NCBI RefSeq assembly: GCF_024508665.1
Contig: NZ_JANINP010000004.1
Coordinates: forward strand, 186,001-250,000
Direction of reading: 5' to 3'
Origin: Sphingomonas sp.
Lineage (GTDB): Bacteria > Pseudomonadota > Alphaproteobacteria > Sphingomonadales > Sphingomonadaceae
DNA: 64,000 nucleotides
Shown here: piece after piece, positions 9,996 through 18,448 of the stretch
Layout: each line of letters starts with the position of its first letter
How positions within the stretch are numbered: the first letter of the stretch is position 1
Program-made: the position numbers and the translations under genes
The notes under the pieces: model-generated
What the model was told of the DNA's origin: nothing
Databases searched by the model: none
Seen by the model: only the letters and a program-made list of their open reading frames with translations

Positions 9996-11014
9996 CAGCG
10001 TGTCTCCGCGACATAGGCGTCGAGCGCGGCGGTGTGGCGGGCCACCTCATCGTCGGTCAGGAACGATCCCAGGAACGAGTTGCGCGCGAGCGTGACGAGC
10101 GCGTCTCTATCCAAGCCCCGCGCCGCCGCTGCCTGGCGGTAATTTTCCGCGATATAGCCGCCAAAATAGGCGGGATCGTCCGAATTGATCGTTGCCCGCA
10201 GCCCGAGATCGAGCATCCGATCGATCGGATGGTCCTGCATCGAGGAGACATTGCACAATTTGACGTTCGACAGCGGACATACGGTCAGCGTCATTCCGGT
10301 ACGCGCCAGGCGGGCGGTCAGCACGGGGTCTTCCAGGCTGCGATTGCCATGGTCGAGCCGGTCGATCGCGAGCAGGTCGAGCGCCTGACGGACATAATCG
10401 GGCGGTCCTTCCTCGCCGGCATGAGCGACCAGCCTCAGCCCCTGTTCGCGTGCCGCGGCGAACACTCTTGCGAACTTTTCCGGCGGGTGGCCGAGTTCGG
10501 ACGAATCGAGCCCGACCCCGGCGATGCGATCGAGCCACGGTTCGGCCTGGGCCAGCGTTGCGAACGCGGCTTCCTCGCTCAAATGGCGCAGGAAGCACAG
10601 GATCAGCTTTGAGGTCAGGCCATGTCTGGCCTCGGCTTCGGCCATCCCCGCGAGCAGCCCTTCGATCACGGTGCCGAAGGGGATACCGCGATCGGTATGC
10701 GTCTGGGGATCGAAGAAGATTTCGGCATGCACCACGCCGTCCGCCGCGGCGCGGTCGAAATAGGCGAGCGCGAGATCGCGGAAATCCGCCTCGGTGCGGA
10801 GCACGTTCGCGCCGGCATAATAGATGTCGAGGAAATCCTGCAGGTTGGAAAAGCTGTATGCCGCACGGACGTCCTCAACCGATGCGTATGGAATCTCGAC
10901 CCGGTTGCGCTCGGCCAACGCGAACATCAGCTCAGGTTCCAGGCTGCCCTCGATGTGAAGGTGGAGCTCGGCTTTGGGCAGGCCGGTGATAAAGACGTCG
11001 AGGTCGCTGTGCAT
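9995..11014 (-). CDS. add: Adenine deaminase of the adenosine deaminase-like family
   Basis: 339-residue zinc hydrolase of the ADD superfamily. Metal and catalytic motifs: AELHLHIEGS (two His ligands), VAHAGEEGPP (His and Glu), RLDHGNR, and NSDDPAYFGG. The phrases DPQTHTDRGIPF, LDSSELGHPPEKF and TVCPLSNVKLC match the group that includes yeast Aah1 and Pseudomonas PA0148, which deaminate adenine rather than adenosine. The product may therefore be hypoxanthine, although many pipelines name it adenosine deaminase. The ATG at 11014 is chosen because the open frame upstream (to 11140) encodes no family sequence and runs into the recA control region. Confidence 0.85.
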   Translation of the reverse strand: MHSDLDVFITGLPKAELHLHIEGSLEPELMFALAERNRVEIPYASVEDVRAAYSFSNLQDFLDIYYAGANVLRTEADFRDLALAYFDRAAADGVVHAEIFFDPQTHTDRGIPFGTVIEGLLAGMAEAEARHGLTSKLILCFLRHLSEEAAFATLAQAEPWLDRIAGVGLDSSELGHPPEKFARVFAAAREQGLRLVAHAGEEGPPDYVRQALDLLAIDRLDHGNRSLEDPVLTARLARTGMTLTVCPLSNVKLCNVSSMQDHPIDRMLDLGLRATINSDDPAYFGGYIAENYRQAAAARGLDRDALVTLARNSFLGSFLTDDEVARHTAALDAYVAETR

Positions 11015-11091
11015 GGCCAGAGCATGAAGCGGGGCGGGGGGCCGAGCAAGAAATATCGGGAAAGCGCCGTTTCGGTGCGAAAAAAGTTCAT

Positions 11092-11106
11092 GTTCCACTA
11101 TTGTTC
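11092..11106 (+). promoter_or_regulatory. SOS box (LexA site) upstream of recA
   Basis: GTTC-CACTATT-GTTC, an exact match to the alphaproteobacterial LexA consensus GTTC-N7-GTTC. It lies 78 bases before the recA ATG and overlaps the predicted -35 element. A further GTTC precedes it at 11086, and GTTC-N5-GAAC (11103-11115) forms a small palindrome with it. LexA binding here would repress recA until DNA damage. Confidence 0.85.
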
Positions 11107-11129
11107 CATGAGAACAAATGCGATACACG
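11101..11129 (+). promoter_or_regulatory. Putative recA promoter
   Basis: TTGTTC (11101-11106) and TACACG (11124-11129) are separated by 17 bases. The -35 hexamer shares bases with the right half of the SOS box, the arrangement expected for LexA repression. The start site would lie about 50 bases before the recA ATG. Confidence 0.5.
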
Positions 11130-11183
11130 TCCTCCAACACGATTGAACGCCGGGGCTAACCCGGCTAGCGCGGAGGCCTTTCA

Positions 11184-12263
11184 ATGGCAGCTTCTCTGAA
11201 AGTTATCGACGGCATGGCATCGCAAAATTCCGACCGGCAAAAGGCGCTCGACGCCGCTCTGGCCCAGATCGACCGTGCCTTCGGCAAAGGCTCGGCGATG
11301 CGGCTGGGCTCGAAAGAGGCAATGCAGGTCGAGGCGATTTCGACCGGCAGCCTCGGTCTCGACATCGCGCTCGGCGTCGGCGGCCTGCCGCGCGGCCGCG
11401 TGATCGAAGTGTACGGGCCGGAAAGCTCGGGCAAGACGACGCTCGCGCTGCACGTCATCGCCGAGGCGCAACGCAGCGGCGGCACCGCGGCGTTCGTCGA
11501 CGCGGAACACGCGCTCGACCCGGTCTATGCCAAGAAACTGGGCGTCAATATCGACGAGCTGATCGTGTCGCAGCCCGACACCGGCGAGCAAGCGCTCGAG
11601 ATCACCGATACCTTGGTGCGCTCGAACGCGATCGACGTGCTGGTGGTCGATTCGGTCGCGGCCCTGGTGCCGCGCGCCGAAATCGAGGGTGAGATGGGCG
11701 ACAGCCATGTCGGCCTGCAGGCCCGCTTGATGTCGCAATCGCTGCGCAAGCTGACCGGATCGATCAGTCGCTCGCGCTGCATGGTGATCTTCATCAACCA
11801 GCTGCGCATGAAGATCGGCGTGATGTACGGTAACCCGGAGACGACGACGGGCGGCAACGCGCTCAAATTCTACGCCTCGGTTCGCCTCGACATCCGCCGC
11901 ACCGGCCAGATCAAGGATCGCGACGATATCGTCGGCAACACCACCCGGGTGAAGGTCGTCAAGAACAAGGTCGCGCCGCCGTTCAAGCAGGTCGAATTCG
12001 ACATCATGTACGGTGAGGGCATTTCCAAGATTGGCGAAGTTCTCGATCTCGGCGTCAAGGCCGGCTTGGTCGAGAAATCGGGCGCCTGGTTCAGCTACGA
12101 CTCGATCCGCATCGGGCAGGGGCGAGAGAACGCCAAAAATTATCTCAAGGATAATCCCGACGTCGCCGAACGACTCGAACGCGCCATCCGCAATCGTACG
12201 GCCGAGGTCGCCGAAGAGATGATGGTCGGCGGTCTGGACGACGGCGGCGACGACGAACTCTGA
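11184..12263 (+). CDS. recA: Recombinase RecA
   Basis: 359-residue DNA-strand exchange ATPase and co-protease for LexA self-cleavage. Walker A is [10 protein letters not shown], Walker B is [14 protein letters not shown]; the DNA-binding loop regions [20 protein letters not shown] and [21 protein letters not shown] are intact. The acidic C-terminal tail ([11 protein letters not shown]) that limits filament loading is present. A SOS box and promoter lie upstream and a terminator directly downstream, so recA is probably its own transcription unit. The adenine deaminase gene diverges from it across the same control region. Confidence 0.99.
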   Translation: MAASLKVIDGMASQNSDRQKALDAALAQIDRAFGKGSAMRLGSKEAMQVEAISTGSLGLDIALGVGGLPRGRVIEVYGPESSGKTTLALHVIAEAQRSGGTAAFVDAEHALDPVYAKKLGVNIDELIVSQPDTGEQALEITDTLVRSNAIDVLVVDSVAALVPRAEIEGEMGDSHVGLQARLMSQSLRKLTGSISRSRCMVIFINQLRMKIGVMYGNPETTTGGNALKFYASVRLDIRRTGQIKDRDDIVGNTTRVKVVKNKVAPPFKQVEFDIMYGEGISKIGEVLDLGVKAGLVEKSGAWFSYDSIRIGQGRENAKNYLKDNPDVAERLERAIRNRTAEVAEEMMVGGLDDGGDDEL

Positions 12264-12280
12264 GGCCTTCTTTCGAGGCT

Positions 12281-12315
12281 GCGCGGATATTTGCTGCAAT
12301 GCAACCAATCCGCGC
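12281..12315 (+). terminator. recA intrinsic terminator
   Basis: Outer stem GCGCGGAT / ATCCGCGC with an inner TTGC / GCAA stem, followed by TTGTTTCGTT. It begins 17 bases after the recA stop codon. Confidence 0.7.
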
Positions 12316-12370
12316 TTGTTTCGTTACCGACACAACCCCAGCGGCGATCCCCCTCCGCCGCAACTCCCGG

Positions 12371-12398
12371 AAAGGCCCGCCCGCGTCGGCGGGCCTTT
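12371..12398. terminator. Strong bidirectional terminator-like hairpin
   Basis: An 11-pair perfect stem AAAGGCCCGCC / GGCGGGCCTTT with a six-base loop. The A-run on the left and T-run on the right make it terminator-like on either strand. It lies 55 bases after the first recA terminator. It may be a fail-safe terminator or the end of a short RNA. Confidence 0.75.
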
Positions 12399-12511
12399 CA
12401 TATTTCGGGCATTCGCTTGGCCGATACTGTTGGGTTCTCGGTCGAGGAGGCGCATAGAACGGAGCGGATGATCCCTCGCGCAATATGCGGGATCGACAAG
12501 GGGAGAGCCGA

Positions 12512-13330
12512 ATGACCTTGGCATATGATTGGGCGGGGCGTGTTGGCGACACCTGGGCGGACGAATGGCGCCGCACCGATTTGAGCTTCGTCAATTTGTC
12601 TCCCCATCTCAATGCAGCGATTCTCGACGCTGCGCCGGACAGCGGCATCGCGGTCGATATCGGCTGCGGCGCGGGTGGTACCGCGATCGCGCTGGCGTCC
12701 GCTCGCCCCGATTTAACTGTGATCGGGATCGACCTTTCCAAAAATCTTGTCGAGGCCGCGCGAGCGAGAGGCGCCACTTATCCCAACCTCCGCTTCGAGG
12801 TTGGAGATGCAAGCGAGCTGGGCGGCATCACCGCCGATCTTCTATTCTCCCGGCATGGCGTCATGTTCTTCGACGATCCCGTCGCTGCCTTTACCAGGCT
12901 GCGGCACGCGGTGACGGATGATGCACGCCTGGTCTTCTCCTGCTTTCGCGACTTCACGCTCAATCCCTGGGCGATCGAGACCGGCGCCGCGGTGACCGGT
13001 GTGACGCCGCAAAAGCCCGGAACGTCTCCGGGCCCGTTTGCCTTCGCCGACGCCGATCATGTCCGCGCCATCTTGCAGGCGAGCGGCTGGACGGGCCAGG
13101 CACAGCCGGTTGATTATACCTATCGGGCAGGGGAGGGAGAGCATGCGGTCGATGAGGCACTCGCCTTGTTCAGCCGGATCGGGCCCGCAGCGGCACAGCT
13201 GCGCGAGCTCGATGAGGCGGCCCGAGAAGCGGGTCGCCAGCGGTTGCGCGGCGTCCTGGCGGCGCGCCTCAGCAACGATGTGGTGGATTTCCCTGCCTCG
13301 GCGTGGATATGGTCGTGCCGGCCCGCTTGA
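12512..13330 (+). CDS. Class I SAM-dependent methyltransferase
   Basis: 272-residue methyltransferase with a Rossmann core. Motif I is VDIGCGAGGTAIALA, the acidic residue that holds the SAM ribose is in VIGIDLSKNL, and post-I is FEVGDASEL. FSRHGVMFFDDP corresponds to motif IV. The C-terminal half (about 150-272) is the variable substrate-binding part, so the acceptor is unknown. The ATG at 12512 is chosen for its GGGGAGAG ribosome site. GST follows closely on the same strand. Confidence 0.85.
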   Translation: MTLAYDWAGRVGDTWADEWRRTDLSFVNLSPHLNAAILDAAPDSGIAVDIGCGAGGTAIALASARPDLTVIGIDLSKNLVEAARARGATYPNLRFEVGDASELGGITADLLFSRHGVMFFDDPVAAFTRLRHAVTDDARLVFSCFRDFTLNPWAIETGAAVTGVTPQKPGTSPGPFAFADADHVRAILQASGWTGQAQPVDYTYRAGEGEHAVDEALALFSRIGPAAAQLRELDEAAREAGRQRLRGVLAARLSNDVVDFPASAWIWSCRPA

Positions 13331-13360
13331 GATTTCATGACGGGGACGGGGAGGCATATC

Positions 13361-13987
13361 GTGACGCTGATCGTCCATCACCTCAACAACTCGAGGTCGC
13401 AGCGCATCCTGTGGATGCTCGAGGAACTCGGGCTGCCGTATGAGATAAAATATTATCAGCGCGATCCGAAGACGATGCTGGCGCCGCCGGCGCTGCGCAA
13501 GGTGCACCCGCTCGGCAAGTCGCCGGTGCTCGAGGATGACGGGCGGATGATCGTCGAAACCGGGGCGATCTGCGAATATCTGGTCGAGAAAGGCGACGGC
13601 AGGCTGGGGCCGCCCGCGCATCGCGACGACGTGCTGCGTTATCGCCAGTTCCTGCATTATGCCGAAGGGTCGGTCATGCCGCCCTTGCTGGTGATGCTCG
13701 TGGTCAATCGCATTCCGCTGATGGGCAGGGCCGCGGCCAAGCGCATCCAGCCGATGATCGACGTCCATCTCGATTATGTCGAAGGTGAGTTGGCGCAGCG
13801 CCCCTGGTTCACCGGCGGCGAGATGACTGCGGCCGACATCATGATGAGCTTTCCGCTCGAAGCGGCGCGAAGCCGCGCGGGACTCGGGCCATCACGCCCG
13901 GCGACGATCGCCTGGCTGGACAAGATCCATGCGCGGCCCGCCTATCGGAACGCGCTCGAAAAGGGCGGACCCTACGCCTACGCCTGA
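13361..13987 (+). CDS. Glutathione S-transferase family protein
   Basis: About 208-residue GST-fold protein. The N-terminal thioredoxin-like half has LNNSRSQRILWMLEELGLPYE and the cis-Pro / SNAIL-like segment GKSPVLEDDGRMIVETGAI, which binds glutathione. The helical C-terminal half includes WFTGGEMTAADIMMSFPLEA, with the conserved capping Asp. Ser in NNSRS is the likely catalytic or activating residue, as in beta- and theta-like classes. GTG at 13361 is chosen because GGGGAGG lies 6 bases upstream; an ATG at 13337 is the alternative. The stop is 4 bases from that of the convergent symporter gene. Confidence 0.88.
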   Translation: MTLIVHHLNNSRSQRILWMLEELGLPYEIKYYQRDPKTMLAPPALRKVHPLGKSPVLEDDGRMIVETGAICEYLVEKGDGRLGPPAHRDDVLRYRQFLHYAEGSVMPPLLVMLVVNRIPLMGRAAAKRIQPMIDVHLDYVEGELAQRPWFTGGEMTAADIMMSFPLEAARSRAGLGPSRPATIAWLDKIHARPAYRNALEKGGPYAYA

Positions 13988-13991
13988 GTTC

Positions 13992-15299
13992 TCAATGCTT
14001 CCCGCCCAGTCCGTGGCTGGGCGCATGCGGCGGCTCGATTTCAGCAGGTGCGGGGGTTTCAAGCCCACCCTCCCAGCGGGCAACCACGCTTGCCGCGACG
14101 GCATTGCCGATGACGTTGGTCGCCGACCGCCCCATGTCGAGGAAATGGTCGACCGCCAGCACCAATAGCAGGCCGGCCTCAGGCAGTTTGAACTGTCCAA
14201 GCGTTGCGGCGATCACGACCAGGCTGGCGCGGGGCACGCCGGCAATCCCCTTTGAAGTAATCATCAAGGTGAGCAACATCGCGACCTGCGTGCCGAGATC
14301 GAGATGGATGCCATAAGCTTGGGCGATGAACAGCGACGCGAAGGTCATGTACATCATCGAGCCGTCGAGATTGAACGAATAGCCTAGCGGCAGCACGAAG
14401 CTGGAAATGCGTGGCGGCACGCCGAACCGGTCGAGAGCTTCGAGTGTGCGCGGGAAGGCGGCCTCGGACGATGCCGCTGAAAACGCGACCAGGACCGGTT
14501 CGCGCACATAGCGGAACAAGGTGAGCGCCCGCCCGCCGATAAACAAATAAGCGAGCAAGCCGAGCAGCAGCCACAGCAGGGCTAGCCCGACATAGACGCA
14601 CAGCATGAAATAACCGAGCTTGCCGATCACTTCGGGCCCGCGCTCGACCAACGCATTGGCGACCGCAGCGAAAACCGCGACGGGCGCGAACCGCATCACA
14701 TAGTCGGTGACCTGCAGCATGACCTTGGTCAGCGCCTCGGCCGCCGTAACCAGCGGCGCCGCGCGCTCGCCCACGGCGGTGATCGCGACGCCGAAGAACA
14801 CCGAGAAAATCACGATCTGAAGGATGTCGTTCTGCGCCATCGAATCGACGATCGAACTGGGGAAAATGTGACCGATGATCTGGATCGCGTCGAACTTGCT
14901 CTTGTCGATATCGGCAGCAGCGTTGACCGCCGGCAGAGGCATGTTGAGCCCGACGCCCGGCTGCAGGATATGGACGAGGATCAGACCCAGCGTCAGCGAC
15001 AACAGACTGGCGCAAACGAACCAGCCGAGCGATTTCAACCCCACCCGGCCAAGCGCGCCAGTGTCGCCCATATGCGCGATCCCGACCACCAGGGTACCGA
15101 ACACCAAAGGTGCGATGATCATCTTGATCAGCTTGAGGAAGATCGTGGTGATCAGCCCGAGCCATTTGGCGATGGTCGCCAGCGTAGCGGCTTGATCGGG
15201 CGTCGGATGACTGCCCCCGAACGCGGCATTCGTGACCCAGCCAACGATCAGGCCCAGCACCAAGGCGATCAGAATGTAGGTCGTCAGGCGCTTGGCCAA
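13992..15299 (-). CDS. Dicarboxylate/amino acid:cation symporter (DAACS family)
   Basis: A sodium- or proton-coupled carrier for dicarboxylates or acidic amino acids (GltP/DctA fold). About 435 residues with eight membrane helices and two re-entrant loops. Family signatures: IKMIIAPLVFGTLVVGIA, AFSAASSEAAFPRTLE (first hairpin), LPLGYSFNLDGSMMY, ITSKGIAGVPRAS, and VDHFLDMGRSATNVIGN with its substrate-binding Asp/Asn. TTG at 15299 gives the usual N terminus (AKRLTTYILIAL) with GGGGAGA 6 bases upstream; GTG at 15305 and ATG at 15314 are alternatives. It diverges from the M24 peptidase gene. The substrate cannot be fixed from sequence. Confidence 0.9.
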   Translation of the reverse strand: MAKRLTTYILIALVLGLIVGWVTNAAFGGSHPTPDQAATLATIAKWLGLITTIFLKLIKMIIAPLVFGTLVVGIAHMGDTGALGRVGLKSLGWFVCASLLSLTLGLILVHILQPGVGLNMPLPAVNAAADIDKSKFDAIQIIGHIFPSSIVDSMAQNDILQIVIFSVFFGVAITAVGERAAPLVTAAEALTKVMLQVTDYVMRFAPVAVFAAVANALVERGPEVIGKLGYFMLCVYVGLALLWLLLGLLAYLFIGGRALTLFRYVREPVLVAFSAASSEAAFPRTLEALDRFGVPPRISSFVLPLGYSFNLDGSMMYMTFASLFIAQAYGIHLDLGTQVAMLLTLMITSKGIAGVPRASLVVIAATLGQFKLPEAGLLLVLAVDHFLDMGRSATNVIGNAVAASVVARWEGGLETPAPAEIEPPHAPSHGLGGKH

Positions 15300-15374
15300 A
15301 ATCACTCTCCCCATTTTGGTAATGCAGGGAAAGGGGATTGCGACGCCGCGGTCAAGGACCCTATCGTTACGGTC

Positions 15375-16640
15375 ATGCCCAATTCCCGCTTTTTGCCCGG
15401 CCGCCGCGCAATACTTGCCGCGGCTGCCGCCGCTCCCTTGCTCGTCTCCGGCGCGGCCCGTGCCGCCGAACCCGATCTGGCCGATTTGCACGACATGACC
15501 ACCGGCGCCGTGCCGATCGGCGCTGACGAGCGCCGCCGCCGGCTCGATCGCGCGCAGTTACTGATGAAGCAGCACGGCATTGGCGCCGTGCTGATCGAGC
15601 CAGGATCGTCCTTGCTCTATTTCACCGGCATTCGCTGGGGGCGCAGCGAGCGGGCCCTGCTCGCGGTACTGCCGGTCGAGGGCGAGCCCTGCATCGTCTC
15701 GCCCTATTTCGAAGAGCCCCGCATGCGCGAGACGCTCGCTATCCGGGCCGAGGTGCGGGTGTGGCAGGAGGACCAGGATCCGCTCAAGGTAGTCGCTGGT
15801 TTCCTCAAGGACCGCAAATTGACGACGCGGCCGGTGGGGATCGAGGAGACGGTACGCTTCTTCATCCCGGACATGCTCGCGCATGCCATGCCCGGCGCGA
15901 AGATCGTGTCGGCCAATCCGGTCGTGCGTGGCTGCCGCATGATCAAGACGCCGGCCGAGCTCGCCCTGATGCAACTCGCCACCGACGTGACGATTGCCGC
16001 CTATCGCTGGACCCACAAGCGCGTCGAAAAGGGCATGACGGGCCGCGACATCGGCGCAATCATGGACGCGGCGACGCGCAAATTGGGCGGCAGCCCCGAG
16101 TTCAGCTTGGTGCTGATCGGCGAAGCCGCAGCTTATCCCCATGGCACGCAAGCCGTGCACAAGGTCGACGACGGTCAGATCGTGCTGATGGATTGCGGGT
16201 GTACCGTGCAGGGCTATCAGTCCGACGTCTCCCGCACCTTCGTCTACGGCGCGGCCAGCAAAGAACAGCGCACGGTTTGGGATCAGGTCCATCAAGGCCA
16301 GCAGACCGCGTTTGCGGCGGCGCGGATCGGCATGTCGGCGGGCAGCGTCGATGAGGCGATCCGCAAACTCTACGAGAGTTTCGGCTACGGCCCCGGCTAC
16401 AAGCTCCCCGGCTGTTCGCATCGCACCGGACACGGCATCGGGCTCGACGGACACGAACCGGTCAATCTGGTGCGCGGCGAAACGACCAGATTGGCCCCCG
16501 GCATGTGCTTCTCCAACGAGCCCGGCATCTACATCCCGGGCAAATTCGGCGTGCGCCTGGAGGATTGCTTCCACATGACCGACACCGGGCCGAAATGGTT
16601 CAGCGAGCCGCCGTCCTCGATCGATATGCCGTTTCGTTAG
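15375..16640 (+). CDS. Exported M24 family (Xaa-Pro) peptidase
   Basis: 421-residue pita-bread metallopeptidase. The N terminus has GRRAILAAAAAAPLLVSGAARA, possibly a Tat signal, ending near residue 32. A creatinase-like N-terminal domain (about 45-190) precedes the catalytic domain. Metal ligands are visible in VLMDCGCTVQGYQSDVSRTF (two Asp), HRTGHGIGLDGHE (His), FSNEPGIYI (Glu) and GVRLEDCFHMT (Glu). It probably cleaves X-Pro bonds in periplasmic peptides. A tight gap of about 75 bases separates it from the divergent symporter gene. The ATG at 15375 is chosen because the signal peptide starts there, although an open frame extends far upstream. Confidence 0.9.
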   Translation: MPNSRFLPGRRAILAAAAAAPLLVSGAARAAEPDLADLHDMTTGAVPIGADERRRRLDRAQLLMKQHGIGAVLIEPGSSLLYFTGIRWGRSERALLAVLPVEGEPCIVSPYFEEPRMRETLAIRAEVRVWQEDQDPLKVVAGFLKDRKLTTRPVGIEETVRFFIPDMLAHAMPGAKIVSANPVVRGCRMIKTPAELALMQLATDVTIAAYRWTHKRVEKGMTGRDIGAIMDAATRKLGGSPEFSLVLIGEAAAYPHGTQAVHKVDDGQIVLMDCGCTVQGYQSDVSRTFVYGAASKEQRTVWDQVHQGQQTAFAAARIGMSAGSVDEAIRKLYESFGYGPGYKLPGCSHRTGHGIGLDGHEPVNLVRGETTRLAPGMCFSNEPGIYIPGKFGVRLEDCFHMTDTGPKWFSEPPSSIDMPFR

Positions 16641-16668
16641 TCAGGCGGCTGCTGATCTCATGAGCTAA

Positions 16669-16806
16669 ACCCCTCTCCCGCTTGCGGGAGGGGGAGGGGC
16701 CCGCCGCGTAGCGGTGGGAGGGTGAGGGTCTTCTTACTTCTCCTCTCGGCACACGCTTGGAAGAAGAAAGAAGACCCTCACCCGACCCTCTCCCGCAAGC
16801 GGGAGA
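16669..16806. repeat. Inverted doublet of REP-like palindromes (CTCCCGC type)
   Basis: Two palindromes, CTCCCGC-TT-GCGGGAG (16675-16690) and CTCCCGC-AA-GCGGGAG (16790-16805), lie in opposite orientation. Each carries an outward extension (GGTGAGGGTCTT on the left, AAGACCCTCACC on the right) that can pair with the other, leaving a spacer of about 35 bases. The whole could fold into one long cruciform. It sits between the convergent M24 peptidase and I78 lipoprotein genes and may also end their transcripts. No transposase is nearby. Confidence 0.8.
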
Positions 16807-16814
16807 TGGCTAAC

Positions 16815-17105
16815 TTACCCGCAGGTAAGGGTTTTCACGCGGTTCTTCCCGTCGACGTTCACGTTGAGACGGCCGTTCAAATATTCCATCGTCACGATCT
16901 GGCCCGGCCGCAACACCCGCGCGACCGATGCGCCCGATCGCCGCTTGGCACGGTCGATCAGCGACGGCGTGGCGATCCGACCGATCATGTTGTCCAGGCC
17001 CTTGGCAGAACATTCGCCAGTGGGCGCGCCCGGCAGCGGCGCGACCGGCGCACAGGCAGCAACGGCAAACATGAGACCAAGAGCGGCGATCAGTATCTTG
17101 TTCAT
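16815..17105 (-). CDS. Lipoprotein of the I78 peptidase-inhibitor family
   Basis: 96-residue small lipoprotein. The lipobox is VAAC with Cys18, so the mature protein is lipid-anchored. The C-terminal part, RVLRPGQIVTMEYLNGRLNV followed by VDGKNRVKTLTCG, matches the inhibitor I78 family, which blocks serine peptidases such as subtilisins by inserting a loop. Cys32 and the terminal Cys could form a disulfide. The start codon overlaps the rnd stop (ATGA), so the gene is probably translated after rnd from one transcript. Which peptidase it blocks, if any, is unknown. Confidence 0.82.
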   Translation of the reverse strand: MNKILIAALGLMFAVAACAPVAPLPGAPTGECSAKGLDNMIGRIATPSLIDRAKRRSGASVARVLRPGQIVTMEYLNGRLNVNVDGKNRVKTLTCG

Positions 17106-18277
17106 TGCGCATCCTCAGTCCGGGTCATGCGAAGCTTGCCGTTCTTGACCGCAAACGCCAACCGCCCCTCGACCAGGTCGAGGGCGTCGCGGCCGAACTG
17201 CTCGAAGCGCCAGCCCGTCAGGATCGATAGCCCGTCGCGTTGCCCCGCGGCCAGCGCCTCGAGATCCTCCGACCGCGCCAGCAGCCGCGACGCGACATCG
17301 ATATCGCGCGAGCGGATCTTGAGCAGCAATTTGAGCAGATCGGCGACCAGCGCGCCGTCCTTGCCCAGACCAGGCTTGCGGTCGTCGCGCGCCGGCATTT
17401 CGGCGTTGGTCATCGGCTTGGCGTCTTCGAGCGCGGCCATCAGCCGGGCGCCGATATCGTTTCCGGCCCAGGTGGCGGACAGGCCGCGCACGCGTGCCAG
17501 ATCGGCCTGTTTGCGCGGCGGATGACTGGCGATGTCGGCCAGCGTCTCATCCTTGACGATGCGGCCGCGCGGCAGGTTCTTGCCGCGCGCCTCCATCTCG
17601 CGCCAGCGCGCCAGGGCCTTCAACCGGCCGAGTACATCGGGCTTGCGGCCGGCGATGCGCACACGCTTCCAGGCGAGGTCGGGATCGTTGGCGTAATTGG
17701 CCGGATCGGCCAGCCGCTCCATTTCCTGGTCGAGCCACGCGCCGCGTCCGGTCTTGCGCAATTTATCGAGCATGCGCGGAAAAATCTCCGCCAGATGGGT
17801 CACGTCGGCGATCGCATAGACGATCTGGCGCTCTTCGAGCGGGCGGCGCGCCCAGTCGGTGAAGCGCGCGCCCTTGTCGACTTGAATCCCCAGCCAGCTG
17901 TCGACCAGGTTCGAATAGCCGATCTGTTCGCCCTGTCCGAGCGCCATCGCCGCGATCTGGGTGTCGAACAGCGGGTGCGGGGTCTTGGCGGTGAGATTGT
18001 AGATGATCTCGATATCCTGCCCGCCGGCATGAAAGACCTTGAGCACGTCCTCATTCTCGACCAGCAGGTCGAGCAGGGGCTTGAGGTCGAGCCCGGGTGT
18101 CATCGGATCGATCGCCGCCGCTTCGTTCGTATCGGCGATCTGGATCAGGCAAAGCTCCGGCCAGAACGTGCTTTCGCGCATGAATTCGGTGTCGACGCAG
18201 ACGAAGTCGGATTGCGAGAGCCGCGCGCAGAGATTGGCGAGGGCGGCGTTGTCCTCGATCAGGCCATGGATATGCAT
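17102..18277 (-). CDS. rnd: Ribonuclease D
   Basis: 391-residue 3'-5' exoribonuclease of the DEDDy type, involved in tRNA 3'-end maturation. Exo I is FVCVDTEFMRE, Exo II is VFHAGGQDIEI and Exo III is IVYAIADVTHL (Tyr and Asp). A first HRDC domain occupies roughly residues 205-285 and a second helical segment follows. The ATG at 18277 begins the family N terminus MHIHGLIEDN; the open frame upstream enters the repeat region and is not conserved in type. It diverges from aspS across an inverted repeat doublet. Confidence 0.95.
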   Translation of the reverse strand: MHIHGLIEDNAALANLCARLSQSDFVCVDTEFMRESTFWPELCLIQIADTNEAAAIDPMTPGLDLKPLLDLLVENEDVLKVFHAGGQDIEIIYNLTAKTPHPLFDTQIAAMALGQGEQIGYSNLVDSWLGIQVDKGARFTDWARRPLEERQIVYAIADVTHLAEIFPRMLDKLRKTGRGAWLDQEMERLADPANYANDPDLAWKRVRIAGRKPDVLGRLKALARWREMEARGKNLPRGRIVKDETLADIASHPPRKQADLARVRGLSATWAGNDIGARLMAALEDAKPMTNAEMPARDDRKPGLGKDGALVADLLKLLLKIRSRDIDVASRLLARSEDLEALAAGQRDGLSILTGWRFEQFGRDALDLVEGRLAFAVKNGKLRMTRTEDAQ

Positions 18278-18350
18278 CTTGACCCCATAGCGAGGCGCGC
18301 GCGCTTGACAAAGGCCTGTGTGAAGGGAATGCGCGCGGCTTTCCATCAAC

Positions 18351-18432
18351 CGTCATCCCAGCGAAAGCTGGGATCTCGTGCCGCGAGCTGTTCGCCAGTG
18401 GCCTGAGACCCCAGCTTTCGCTGGGGCGACGA
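18351..18432. repeat. Inverted doublet of REP-like palindromes (CCCAGCGAAAGCTGGG type)
   Basis: Left copy: CCCAGC-GAAA-GCTGGG (18357-18372) with flanks CGTCAT and ATCTC. Right copy: CCCCAGC-TTTC-GCTGGGG (18409-18426) with flanks GAGA and CGACG, the reverse complement of the left with few changes. The spacer is about 36 bases. The doublet fills the region between the rnd and aspS start codons and ends about 20 bases before the aspS ATG. Confidence 0.85.
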
Positions 18433-18448
18433 AGTCAGAGATTACGCC

